From positions 773,701-837,700 of the forward strand of contig NC_006685.1 of NCBI RefSeq assembly GCF_000091045.1: a stretch of DNA of 64,000 nt, given 5' to 3'. Positions 48,473 to 58,400 of this stretch are shown one piece after another. The stretch is from Cryptococcus deneoformans JEC21 (lineage: Eukaryota; Basidiomycota; Tremellomycetes; Tremellales; Cryptococcaceae). Below the pieces are notes generated by a model, which saw only the letters and a program-made list of their open reading frames with translations, was not told the origin of the DNA and ran no database searches. Made by a program: the position numbers and the translations under genes. The stretch's first letter is position 1. Every line of letters starts with the position of its first letter.

Positions 48473-48975
48473 TGTAAGTGCAGAGCCCTTACCACCATTC
48501 ATTCTCACCATATGGTAGGATTTATTCCTATGCATTGGTCGATGTTGGTAGGTGAGATTTGATGCCGAAACGCGTTTTTCGGACTTCGCCGAAACGCGGC
48601 ATCGAGCTCTGTCCGGCCTTATCCTATGCATGATATTTTATTCTCATGCATAGGACCGGCAATTGCTGCCGAAACGTGGCGGCGGACTTCGCCGGATCTC
48701 TGCCCCTTTTTTTCGATGGACTTCTGTTTGTTTCTGCATACATCCATACATATATATATATATAGATCTCATACATAGTTATAGTTTTCCCTTTCTCTAA
48801 GCGAAACTCATGCATATCAACCATTGCTAGTTTCGCATCCAGTAGACCACTATAACTATAAACAAACACCGAACGCTTCCTCGAACGCATCCGAACGCCC
48901 TCTAGACCTATACCACGAACGCCCATCCTTCTTGAACGCCAACCGAACGCAGTGAGGCACACCCCAGTGCCTACA
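48473..48975 (+). repeat. 5' LTR-B of element C, inserted in F integrase
   Basis: 503 bp, TGTAAGTGCAGAGCC ... GTGCCTACA. The left target bases are ACTAT. The LTR contains TGCTAGTTTCG (48825-48835), exactly complementary to CGAAACTAGCA (48983-48993) in the leader. A perfect 11-bp stem (CCTATGCATGA / TCATGCATAGG) lies at 48623-48654. Confidence 0.87.
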
Positions 48976-49017
48976 CTTTTTTCGAAACTAGCACCTACCT
49001 TTTACACCATACCCACC

Positions 49018-49077
49018 ATGCCCAAATCAGCTCAAGACTCTCCAACGGAGTTACTCGCGCGTCTGGTCGACCGCGTC
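49018..49077 (+). pseudogene. Stub of element C gag
   Basis: Only 60 bp remain: MPKSAQDSPTELLARLVDRV. It resembles the start of the array Gag (ESPTAALLECLVGRAQ), so C belongs to the same lineage in the opposite orientation. It is cut by the reversed LTR at 49078. Confidence 0.75.
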
Positions 49078-49559
49078 TGTAGGCACTGTGGGTGCCTCAC
49101 TGCGTTCGGACAGGGTTCGTTGAGCGTTCGAAGGGGAAATGAGGTTCGAGAAAGCGTTCGAGGAGAGCGTTCGTAGAGGTGTAAGATAGTTATAGTTGTC
49201 TGAATGGACGCAAACTAGCACGGGAATATGCATTAAGTTTGCTAGGTAAAAGGAGAACTATAACTATGTACCAATATATATATATATGAATGTATGAGGA
49301 AACAAACAGAAGTCCATCGAAAAAAGGGGCAGAGATCCGGCGAAGTCCGCTGCCGCGTTTCGGAAGCAATTTGCCGGTCCTATGCATGAGAATAAATATC
49401 ATGCATAGGATAAGGCCGGACAGAGCTCGATGCCGCGTTTCGGCGAAGTCCGAAAGACGCGTTTCGGCATCAAATCTCACCTACCAACATCGACCAATGC
49501 ATAGGGATAAATCCTATCATATGGTGAGAACGAGTGGTGGTAAGGGCTCTGCACTTACA
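49078..49559 (-). repeat. LTR-B copy 1 of the array (3' LTR of body 1)
   Basis: TGTAGGCACT ... GCACTTACA on the plus strand. Immediately right, read on the minus strand, lies a purine-rich GGGCGGGGGAGAG ending at the LTR, a good polypurine tract for plus-strand priming. Left flank is GCGTC. Confidence 0.9.
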
Positions 49560-49917
49560 CTCTCCCCCGCCCAGATGAGAGCCAGGGGAAGACTCGACCG
49601 GATCAAAGAGATAAAGAAAGAATTAAGAGATAAGGCAAAGGAACATAAAATTGAAAAGAAGAGAATAGGGGCAAAAGAACGAACGATCACCAGGCCGTGG
49701 GGACTGCCAGCGCCCCCCTGTCAACACGTTACTTTCCAAATCCATCCACGTTGGAAGGACTGGGCAGGAGAACACTCTGTGAGAAAGTCCTGTTAATTTA
49801 GTCTTGCTGAGCGCAAGCCAGGGAAAAAAACCAATAATGGCCAAAAAACCCACAGAGAAACGCAAACAGCCCCCAGACACTGATACAAAGGAAAACAGGA
49901 GCAAACAGGAAGGGGAC
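49560..49917 (-). promoter_or_regulatory. 3' non-coding segment of body 1 with polypurine tract
   Basis: 358 bp between the Gag-Pol stop and the 3' LTR, repeated at 55135-55492 in body 2. It holds the polypurine tract next to the LTR. The open frame on the plus strand here overlaps the LTR and is not credible as a gene. Confidence 0.6.
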
Positions 49918-52900
49918 TCACAAGGCCAGTTCGTCGTCGCCTATATATTCATCATATAAGGCCCGGAAACCATCGTGTGTACGCAAGTCGTCGAGATTCC
50001 TCCATTGACCATTAGGACCGTCGCCGCTGAGTACTACTCGGAGTTGTCTATGACCGCGATACACTCGATCATCCAGGATTTGAAGAATGCTGCGACGTCC
50101 AGTGTCCGATTGGTGGGTTACCGGTGATGTTTGATGAAACCTAGGCGATGACAGATAAGGCTTAAGGAGATGACCATGGAATTTTGGGTATGTCCAGTCA
50201 TTCATGTGAAGACAGTAAACTGAGAGGGCGGGGTTAGCTTCTTGTACCTGGTAAGGCCCCTGGAAGCGGGGGAAGAACTTAGCAGCGCGATATTCCCCGT
50301 CTCCAGCACGAAATTCCTTCAACCTATTTCGGGTATCCAACCACACCCAATCCCCAACCTTGTAGACTACTTCCGGACGGCGATGGCGATTGGCCTGGAC
50401 GGCCATACGATGTTTCGCCAAAATGAGGTTATCGCGGGCGTCGGCGAGCGAGAGATCAGTGCGATCCGCAGCGAGAGTCCATTCAGCCCGCGTAGGAAGA
50501 GACGCCTGGATGAAGGAGGGAGGTCGGGGAAGGCTTGGAAGGGTACGTAGTCGGCGACCAAAGACCAGTTGTGCCGGAGAGAAACCTGTGGAACGTCTGA
50601 CAGTATTATTCATGGCTTGGGAAACACGAGGAAGGTACTTAACCCAAGATTTGCCATGTCGGTCCACCCAGCTACGAAGGAGTTGAACTACCGTCTTGTT
50701 CGTACGCTCCGAGGCGCCGTCGGTTTGCGGATGGAAAGCCGTGGACATTTTGAGCTTGACGTTCTGCTGCTCCCAGAGGGTCGTCCAAAATCGTGAGGTA
50801 AATAGTGTATCGCGATCGGACGTAATAGAGAGCGGGAGGCCATAGCGAGAAACCCATCTGTCCCAAACCAAAATAGCGAGGTCGCGAGCGTTAATACTGG
50901 TAGAACATGGAACCAATTCAATGAACCCGGTTAGTCTATCCGTGATCGTGAGAAGATAGTCATGTCCGCCGGAAGAAGGGAGTGGTCCCACAAAATCGAT
51001 AGCGATGTCATCGAATTTATCGCGTGGGACCGGGAGCGGATGCAAAGGACCAGCCAGTTTCGTCGTAGGGGCATTTGCCTGTTGACATAAGTGACACGCA
51101 CGGACAAACTCACGGACATCCTTGGACATTGTCTCCCAAAAGTATCCACTCCTGAGTATCTCCATAGTTTTCTCCACACCCAGATGTCCAGCAGTTCCCT
51201 CATGTGCTTGCCGCATAAGTTCCTCACGAAGGGTATTAACGTCCGGGATACATAAACGGTTGTCAACAAGGAGGAGTTGGTGTGTATCATGATTATGGAG
51301 GGTAACACCTGGAGCAGTAGACGGATCAGCAAGCCATTCTTTGAATAATACATCACCTTGATAACCCTGCACAATCGCGCGAAGGGTGTCCGGATCCAAA
51401 GTGGGCTCGTATGTCATTGTGGCATGAACTGAAACCGGTGATTGATCCAGAGAGGGGTCGGCAGGTTCGGCGGCGTCCGAAGGAGCATGACGAGAGAGGT
51501 AATCGGCGAGAGTATTGAACTCCCCTTTTATATATTCGATGCGGAGGTCGAAATCCTTCAGAGTACTCAGCCACCGAAGCTGACAGGGAGAGAGATTACG
51601 TTGACCTAGGAACCATTGAAGGGTAAAGTGATCGCAGTAGACGTGGACTGGAATGCCGTATAGCAGAGGGCGCCAATGATCGAGGGCATTAATAATCGCC
51701 AGCAGCTCACGGTCGTGTACCGGATAGTTCCGTTGTGCACTATTGAAGGTGCGCGAATCGTAGGCCACGGGCTGGGCGGACTCCCGAGAGGTACCGACAC
51801 CAATCCAAGCGCCAGTACCTGTGTTGGAAGTGTCGGTGAATAGGAAAACCTGCTGCTTTCCCGCTTTGACAGCATCATAATCAATAACGGCAAGACAGGG
51901 GACAGTACTCACCGCGCGTCGAGTTGCTTCAAAAGCCGCCTTCTCCGCAGGGCCGAACGACCATCTCCAACCAGTCCATCCCTCGGGGAGGTGTCCCTTA
52001 TGCATCTTGACAGCCTTGTAGTAAGCTTTCTCAGCCGCCGCATTCGGAGGAAGAGTGGCGTGAAGCACGGCGGTGTGGTCGGCCAGGTTGGGTACGAAAT
52101 CGCGAAGGTAGTTAACGAGACCAAGGAACGAGTGGAGTTGGTGAGAATTGACCGGGAGGGGGAACTGCTCGACGCGTGCGATTTTGGCGGGGTCAGGCAG
52201 AATCTGTCCGGGGCGGATGATGTGGCCTAAGAACGCTACTTCGTCGAGGAACAGCTTTGACTTCTCACGCGAGCAGCGAAGACCACTTCGACGTAGGGCA
52301 GAAAGAACACTCACAATATTATCATGCAGGTCCTTCGCATCCTTCCCCCAGATGATGATATCGTCCACGTAAGCCTCGCAACATTCCCCAGTTAAACCTT
52401 GTAACGCCTCATTAATGCGACGCTGTTGAGCGGCCGGTGCGTTCCGGATCCCTTGAGGCATTACCACCCACTCTAAGAGACCGAGAGGAGTGGTGATAGC
52501 GGTTTTCGGGATGTCCTCCTCCTTCATTAGCGTCTGGAAAAAGGCATCCTTACAGTCAAGTTTTGCGAAAATCTTGCCCTTCCTGGCGGCACGGTGGAGG
52601 ATATCCTGGACATTCCCCATAGGGTACATGTCGGGGACCGTGACGTTGTTCAGAGCGCGGAAATCACAGACCATTCTGAATTTGCCATTACCTTTGGACA
52701 CGAGGAACGCCGGGGAGGCCCAAGGGGAACTGGAATAGCGAAGACGACCTGCATTCAGATGCTCTAACAGCATCTCGCGGAAACGAGGGAGCAGGGCTTC
52801 GGGTACGCGGTAAGGCGCCGAGTGTTTGGGAGTGGCGCCATGTTTGAGATTAATTTCGAAACGGATACCCGATCTGGTCTTTGATATGGTGGGGAAGTTT

Positions 52901-54609
52901 CGCACGTCGCCTAGGTCATCACAAAAGACATCGTGAAACTCGGCCTGGAGACGACGCAGGACGTCTGTCAGACTGTGAGAATCTGCGGCCGCGGTCGCCT
53001 GCAGAGTTGCCGGGTGGATCTCCGTGTGGTGTAGCCTAGTAGCGGAGACAAGCACCGAAGGGGACGCGTCATCCTTTCGCAGTCCTAACGCAGATAGGTT
53101 CGCGCCTCCAGCCTCCAATAGGTGAACAAGGGAGGTTGTATCCGCCAATAAACCGTGCCGAGCAAGGAAGTTAAGCCCTAAGATACCATCATACGTTCCG
53201 TGCAAATCCATCACCACACCGTTTATTTGATACATCCTGTCGCCTAGAGAAAACGAGCCGAAAACCGTATCGGTGACTATGGGACCCGCCTTTCCGCCAG
53301 CTAACCTAACTCTCATCCGTACGGCACCTGTCTTCACCGACCATCCCAGCCTCGCTGCCAGCTTTGGATCCACGAAGGTCGTGGACGCCCCTGTGTCGAT
53401 TAGGAGCCTAATGAGACGAGCTGGCCAGAGGTCATCAGCCGGGATCGGAACGGATATAGCAAGAAGAGGGTGGAAAAGGGCGTACGAAGAGTCTTGAATA
53501 GGTTCGGCGGCTGACGGATTAGTTTGCGCAAGAGCGAGGTACGCCGAAGTGGTATCCCCAGCAGTTAACTCGGTCTCCAGCTGATTCACCTTAGGCTGAA
53601 TATGGTGCGTACGACTGGGGCATTGTGGGTGTTGGTGACCAATCTTGCGGCAGTCGAAACAACGGTTCTCTTGGCGGAATACATTACGAATGTACCGACC
53701 GGCTGGCGAACGATAATAAGGGAGCGGGTGGGCGGGATCATAATAGTAATTGACCGGCTGAGGAAGTTGAGCAGAGTCCGAGGATCGAGAGGCGGAAAAA
53801 GCAGGAGTCTTAATAGAGCGCGGTACGTGTTGAGAGGCTGCATCTTCATGTGCGATTCGTTCAATATGATTGCTAATCAACACACGTAGACCATCCAAAT
53901 CGTTCGTGTGAAATCCGGGCTCATCCACTAGGCGGAGAAAAAGGCGCTCGGGACAAGCAGCACGGTAAAGGCGAGCAATTTCGTGGTCGAGGGGATAGTG
54001 GTGGGTACCGTGAAGATGGCTGCGATGAAGAATAACAGCATCGTCGAATTTTCGCCACGCATCGGGAGAAATCTCTTGAAGTGAGAGACGGAATAAGGTA
54101 CGAGACTCCCGATACTCCCAGTGTGAAGGCATGGCCTTAGCTTTGAAAGCAACTGACCAGTCTTGCCAAGTACTCCTCCCATCCTCCTCCATACGGCGGC
54201 CCTCGTGTTCGACCCAACCAACTAAGCCAACACAGTCTATCGAATTGTTGGCCAACTCAATTACAGTAATTCGCCTTCGCGCCTCAAGCTCCTCATCATC
54301 AGAAGGAGTCAATAAGCCGTTTGTTCGAAGTAGTTGTTGTAGGCGACGAAGATGAGTCAATACGCTGTCTGCATTCCCCAGGGGACCTTGGAAACGGGGA
54401 ATGTCTGAGGGCTTAGGTAGAGGAAGACCCCGAGGATTGTACCGATCTTTAACCGTTGACTGTTTTTGTTGTTTGAGCAGTAACTCGGTAAGGAGTGCGA
54501 GTGTGTCGTCCTGCTTCTGGGCACGGCCAACAAGGCACTCCAAAAGCGCTGCAGTAGGGGATTCGGAAGGTGAGTCCTCCACTGCTCCTTTAGTGGGTTT
54601 CGGCGGCAT
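49918..54609 (-). CDS. Intact Gag-Pol of array body 1 (Ty3/Gypsy, chromovirus-like)
   Basis: A single 1563-residue frame starting MPPKPTKGAVEDSPSESPTA. Zinc knuckle CFDCRKIGHQHPQC is near residue 318; protease LLIDTGASTTFVD near 405. RT has LVSKGNGKFRMVCDFRALN, FAKLDCKDAFFQTLMKEED and EAYVDDIIIWG (about 748). RNase H has FLFTDTSNTGTGAWIG (about 924) and HDRELLAIINALDHW. The integrase zinc domain (HLGVEKTMEILRSGYFW, ACHLCQQ) is near 1131; DDE residues are in IAIDFVG (about 1204), SITSDRDTLF and ASERTNKTV (about 1302). A GPY-type motif (RFQGPYQVQEA) follows. The last 60 residues (ILQILDDRVYRGHRQLRVVL, WRNLDDLRTHDGF) resemble a diverged chromodomain. No stops or shifts and all catalytic residues are present, so it looks competent; activity is unproven. 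Confidence 0.92.
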   Translation of the reverse strand: MPPKPTKGAVEDSPSESPTAALLECLVGRAQKQDDTLALLTELLLKQQKQSTVKDRYNPRGLPLPKPSDIPRFQGPLGNADSVLTHLRRLQQLLRTNGLLTPSDDEELEARRRITVIELANNSIDCVGLVGWVEHEGRRMEEDGRSTWQDWSVAFKAKAMPSHWEYRESRTLFRLSLQEISPDAWRKFDDAVILHRSHLHGTHHYPLDHEIARLYRAACPERLFLRLVDEPGFHTNDLDGLRVLISNHIERIAHEDAASQHVPRSIKTPAFSASRSSDSAQLPQPVNYYYDPAHPLPYYRSPAGRYIRNVFRQENRCFDCRKIGHQHPQCPSRTHHIQPKVNQLETELTAGDTTSAYLALAQTNPSAAEPIQDSSYALFHPLLAISVPIPADDLWPARLIRLLIDTGASTTFVDPKLAARLGWSVKTGAVRMRVRLAGGKAGPIVTDTVFGSFSLGDRMYQINGVVMDLHGTYDGILGLNFLARHGLLADTTSLVHLLEAGGANLSALGLRKDDASPSVLVSATRLHHTEIHPATLQATAAADSHSLTDVLRRLQAEFHDVFCDDLGDVRNFPTISKTRSGIRFEINLKHGATPKHSAPYRVPEALLPRFREMLLEHLNAGRLRYSSSPWASPAFLVSKGNGKFRMVCDFRALNNVTVPDMYPMGNVQDILHRAARKGKIFAKLDCKDAFFQTLMKEEDIPKTAITTPLGLLEWVVMPQGIRNAPAAQQRRINEALQGLTGECCEAYVDDIIIWGKDAKDLHDNIVSVLSALRRSGLRCSREKSKLFLDEVAFLGHIIRPGQILPDPAKIARVEQFPLPVNSHQLHSFLGLVNYLRDFVPNLADHTAVLHATLPPNAAAEKAYYKAVKMHKGHLPEGWTGWRWSFGPAEKAAFEATRRAVSTVPCLAVIDYDAVKAGKQQVFLFTDTSNTGTGAWIGVGTSRESAQPVAYDSRTFNSAQRNYPVHDRELLAIINALDHWRPLLYGIPVHVYCDHFTLQWFLGQRNLSPCQLRWLSTLKDFDLRIEYIKGEFNTLADYLSRHAPSDAAEPADPSLDQSPVSVHATMTYEPTLDPDTLRAIVQGYQGDVLFKEWLADPSTAPGVTLHNHDTHQLLLVDNRLCIPDVNTLREELMRQAHEGTAGHLGVEKTMEILRSGYFWETMSKDVREFVRACHLCQQANAPTTKLAGPLHPLPVPRDKFDDIAIDFVGPLPSSGGHDYLLTITDRLTGFIELVPCSTSINARDLAILVWDRWVSRYGLPLSITSDRDTLFTSRFWTTLWEQQNVKLKMSTAFHPQTDGASERTNKTVVQLLRSWVDRHGKSWVKYLPRVSQAMNNTVRRSTGFSPAQLVFGRRLRTLPSLPRPPSFIQASLPTRAEWTLAADRTDLSLADARDNLILAKHRMAVQANRHRRPEVVYKVGDWVWLDTRNRLKEFRAGDGEYRAAKFFPRFQGPYQVQEANPALSVYCLHMNDWTYPKFHGHLLKPYLSSPRFHQTSPVTHQSDTGRRSILQILDDRVYRGHRQLRVVLSGDGPNGQWRNLDDLRTHDGFRALYDEYIGDDELAL

Positions 54610-54652
54610 CGTAGATATTGCGATTCGTGGGAAAGGCTAGTTTGAAAAAAAG

Positions 54653-55134
54653 TGTAGGCACTGTGGGTGCCTCACTGCGTTCGGACAGGGTTCGTTGAGC
54701 GTTCGAAGGGGAAATGAGGTTCGAGAAAGCGTTCGAGGAGAGCGTTCGTAGAGGTGTAAGATAGTTATAGTTGTCTGAATGGACGCAAACTAGCACGGGA
54801 ATATGCATTAAGTTTGCTAGGTAAAAGGAGAACTATAACTATGTACCAATATATATATATATGAATGTATGAGGAAACAAACAGAAGTCCATCGAAAAAA
54901 GGGGCAGAGATCCGGCGAAGTCCGCTGCCGCGTTTCGGAAGCAATTTGCCGGTCCTATGCATGAGAATAAATATCATGCATAGGATAAGGCCGGACAGAG
55001 CTCGATGCCGCGTTTCGGCGAAGTCCGAAAGACGCGTTTCGGCATCAAATCTCACCTACCAACATCGACCAATGCATAGGGATAAATCCTATCATATGGT
55101 GAGAACGAGTGGTGGTAAGGGCTCTGCACTTACA
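54653..55134 (-). repeat. LTR-B copy 2, shared by bodies 1 and 2
   Basis: Identical by eye to copy 1. On the minus strand it is followed by CTTTTTTTCAAACTAGCC; CAAACTAGC pairs with GCTAGTTTG inside the LTR (plus coordinates 54636-54644 and 54786-54794, 9 nt). Confidence 0.9.
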
Positions 55135-55492
55135 CTCTCCCCCGCCCAGATGAGAGCCAGGGGAAGACTCGACCGGATCAAAGAGATAAAGAAAGAATTA
55201 AGAGATAAGGCAAAGGAACATAAAATTGAAAAGAAGAGAATAGGGGCAAAAGAACGAACGATCACCAGGCCGTGGGGACTGCCAGCGCCCCCCTGTCAAC
55301 ACGTTACTTTCCAAATCCATCCACGTTGGAAGGACTGGGCAGGAGAACACTCTGTGAGAAAGTCCTGTTAATTTAGTCTTGCTGAGCGCAAGCCAGGGAA
55401 AAAAACCAATAATGGCCAAAAAACCCACAGAGAAACGCAAACAGCCCCCAGACACTGATACAAAGGAAAACAGGAGCAAACAGGAAGGGGAC

Positions 55493-58400
55493 TCACAAGG
55501 CCAGTTCGTCGTCGCCTATATATTCATCATATAAGGCCCGGAAACCATCGTGTGTACGCAAGTCGTCGAGATTCCTCCATTGACCATTAGGACCGTCGCC
55601 GCTGAGTACTACTCGGAGTTGTCTATGACCGCGATACACTCGATCATCCAGGATTTGAAGAATGCTGCGACGTCCAGTGTCCGATTGGTGGGTTACCGGT
55701 GATGTTTGATGAAACCTAGGCGATGACAGATAAGGCTTAAGGAGATGACCATGGAATTTTGGGTATGTCCAGTCATTCATGTGAAGACAGTAAACTGAGA
55801 GGGCGGGGTTAGCTTCTTGTACCTGGTAAGGCCCCTGGAAGCGGGGGAAGAACTTAGCAGCGCGATATTCCCCGTCTCCAGCACGAAATTCCTTCAACCT
55901 ATTTCGGGTATCCAACCACACCCAATCCCCAACCTTGTAGACTACTTCCGGACGGCGATGGCGATTGGCCTGGACGGCCATACGATGTTTCGCCAAAATG
56001 AGGTTATCGCGGGCGTCGGCGAGCGAGAGATCAGTGCGATCCGCAGCGAGAGTCCATTCAGCCCGCGTAGGAAGAGACGCCTGGATGAAGGAGGGAGGTC
56101 GGGGAAGGCTTGGAAGGGTACGTAGTCGGCGACCAAAGACCAGTTGTGCCGGAGAGAAACCTGTGGAACGTCTGACAGTATTATTCATGGCTTGGGAAAC
56201 ACGAGGAAGGTACTTAACCCAAGATTTGCCATGTCGGTCCACCCAGCTACGAAGGAGTTGAACTACCGTCTTGTTCGTACGCTCCGAGGCGCCGTCGGTT
56301 TGCGGATGGAAAGCCGTGGACATTTTGAGCTTGACGTTCTGCTGCTCCCAGAGGGTCGTCCAAAATCGTGAGGTAAATAGTGTATCGCGATCGGACGTAA
56401 TAGAGAGCGGGAGGCCATAGCGAGAAACCCATCTGTCCCAAACCAAAATAGCGAGGTCGCGAGCGTTAATACTGGTAGAACATGGAACCAATTCAATGAA
56501 CCCGGTTAGTCTATCCGTGATCGTGAGAAGATAGTCATGTCCGCCGGAAGAAGGGAGTGGTCCCACAAAATCGATAGCGATGTCATCGAATTTATCGCGT
56601 GGGACCGGGAGCGGATGCAAAGGACCAGCCAGTTTCGTCGTAGGGGCATTTGCCTGTTGACATAAGTGACACGCACGGACAAACTCACGGACATCCTTGG
56701 ACATTGTCTCCCAAAAGTATCCACTCCTGAGTATCTCCATAGTTTTCTCCACACCCAGATGTCCAGCAGTTCCCTCATGTGCTTGCCGCATAAGTTCCTC
56801 ACGAAGGGTATTAACGTCCGGGATACATAAACGGTTGTCAACAAGGAGGAGTTGGTGTGTATCATGATTATGGAGGGTAACACCTGGAGCAGTAGACGGA
56901 TCAGCAAGCCATTCTTTGAATAATACATCACCTTGATAACCCTGCACAATCGCGCGAAGGGTGTCCGGATCCAAAGTGGGCTCGTATGTCATTGTGGCAT
57001 GAACTGAAACCGGTGATTGATCCAGAGAGGGGTCGGCAGGTTCGGCGGCGTCCGAAGGAGCATGACGAGAGAGGTAATCGGCGAGAGTATTGAACTCCCC
57101 TTTCATATATTCGATGCGGAGGTCGAAATCCTTCAGAGTACTCAGCCACCGAAGCTGACAGGGAGAGAGATTACGTTGACCTAGGAACCATTGAAGGGTA
57201 AAGTGATCGCAGTAGACGTGGACTGGAATGCCGTATAGCAGAGGGCGCCAATGATCGAGGGCATTAATAATCGCCAGCAGCTCACGGTCGTGTACCGGAT
57301 AGTTCCGTTGTGCACTATTGAAGGTGCGCGAATCGTAGGCCACGGGCTGGGCGGACTCCCGAGAGGTACCGACACCAATCCAAGCGCCAGTACCTGTGTT
57401 GGAAGTGTCGGTGAATAGGAGGTGAATAGAAAGACCTGCTGCTTTCCCGCTTTGACAGCATCATAATCGATAACGGCAAGACAGGGGACAGTACTCACCG
57501 CGCGTCGAGTCGCTTCAAAGGCCGCCTTCTCCGCAGGGCCGAACGACCATCTCCAACCAGTCCATCCCTCGGGGAGGTGTCCCTTATGCATCTTGACAGC
57601 CTTGTAGTAAGCTTTCTCAGCCGCCGCATTCGGAGGAAGAGTGGCGTGAAGCACGGCGGTGTGGTCGGCCAGGTTGGGTACGAAATCGCGAAGGTAGTTA
57701 ACGAGACCAAGGAACGAGTGGAGTTGGTGAGAATTGACCGGGAGGGGGAACTGCTCGACGCGTGCGATTTTGGCGGGGTCAGGCAGAATCTGTCCGGGGC
57801 GGATGATGTGGCCTAAGAACGCTACTTCGTCGAGGAACAGCTTTGACTTCTCACGCGAGCAGCGAAGACCACTTCGACGTAGGGCAGAAAGAACACTCAC
57901 AATATTATCATGCAGGTCCTTCGCATCCTTCCCCCAGATGATGATATCGTCCACGTAAGCCTCGCAACATTCCCCAGTTAAACCTTGTAACGCCTCATTA
58001 ATGCGACGCTGTTGAGCGGCCGGTGCGTTCCGGATCCCTTGAGGCATTACCACCCACTCTAAGAGACCGAGAGGAGTGGTGATAGCGGTTTTCGGGATGT
58101 CCTCCTCCTTCATTAGCGTCTGGAAAAAGGCATCCTTACAGTCAAGTTTTGCGAAAATCTTGCCCTTCCTGGCGGCACGGTGGAGGATATCCTGGACATT
58201 CCCCATAGGGTACATGTCGGGGACCGTGACGTTGTTCAGAGCGCGGAAATCACAGACCATTCTGAATTTGCCATTACCTTTGGACACGAGGAACGCCGGG
58301 GAGGCCCAAGGGGAACTGGAATAGCGAAGACGACCTGCATTCAGATGCTCTAACAGCATCTCGCGGAAACGAGGGAGCAGGGCTTCGGGTACGCGGTAAG

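Noticed and set aside
49290..49796. 168-residue plus-strand frame repeated at 54865 and in part at 60451
   Set aside because: It runs from inside LTR-B across the polypurine tract; its recurrence follows from LTR copying, not from a gene.
50242..52738. Several plus-strand frames opposite the array Gag-Pol
   Set aside because: Each is duplicated exactly in all bodies and antisense to conserved pol motifs.
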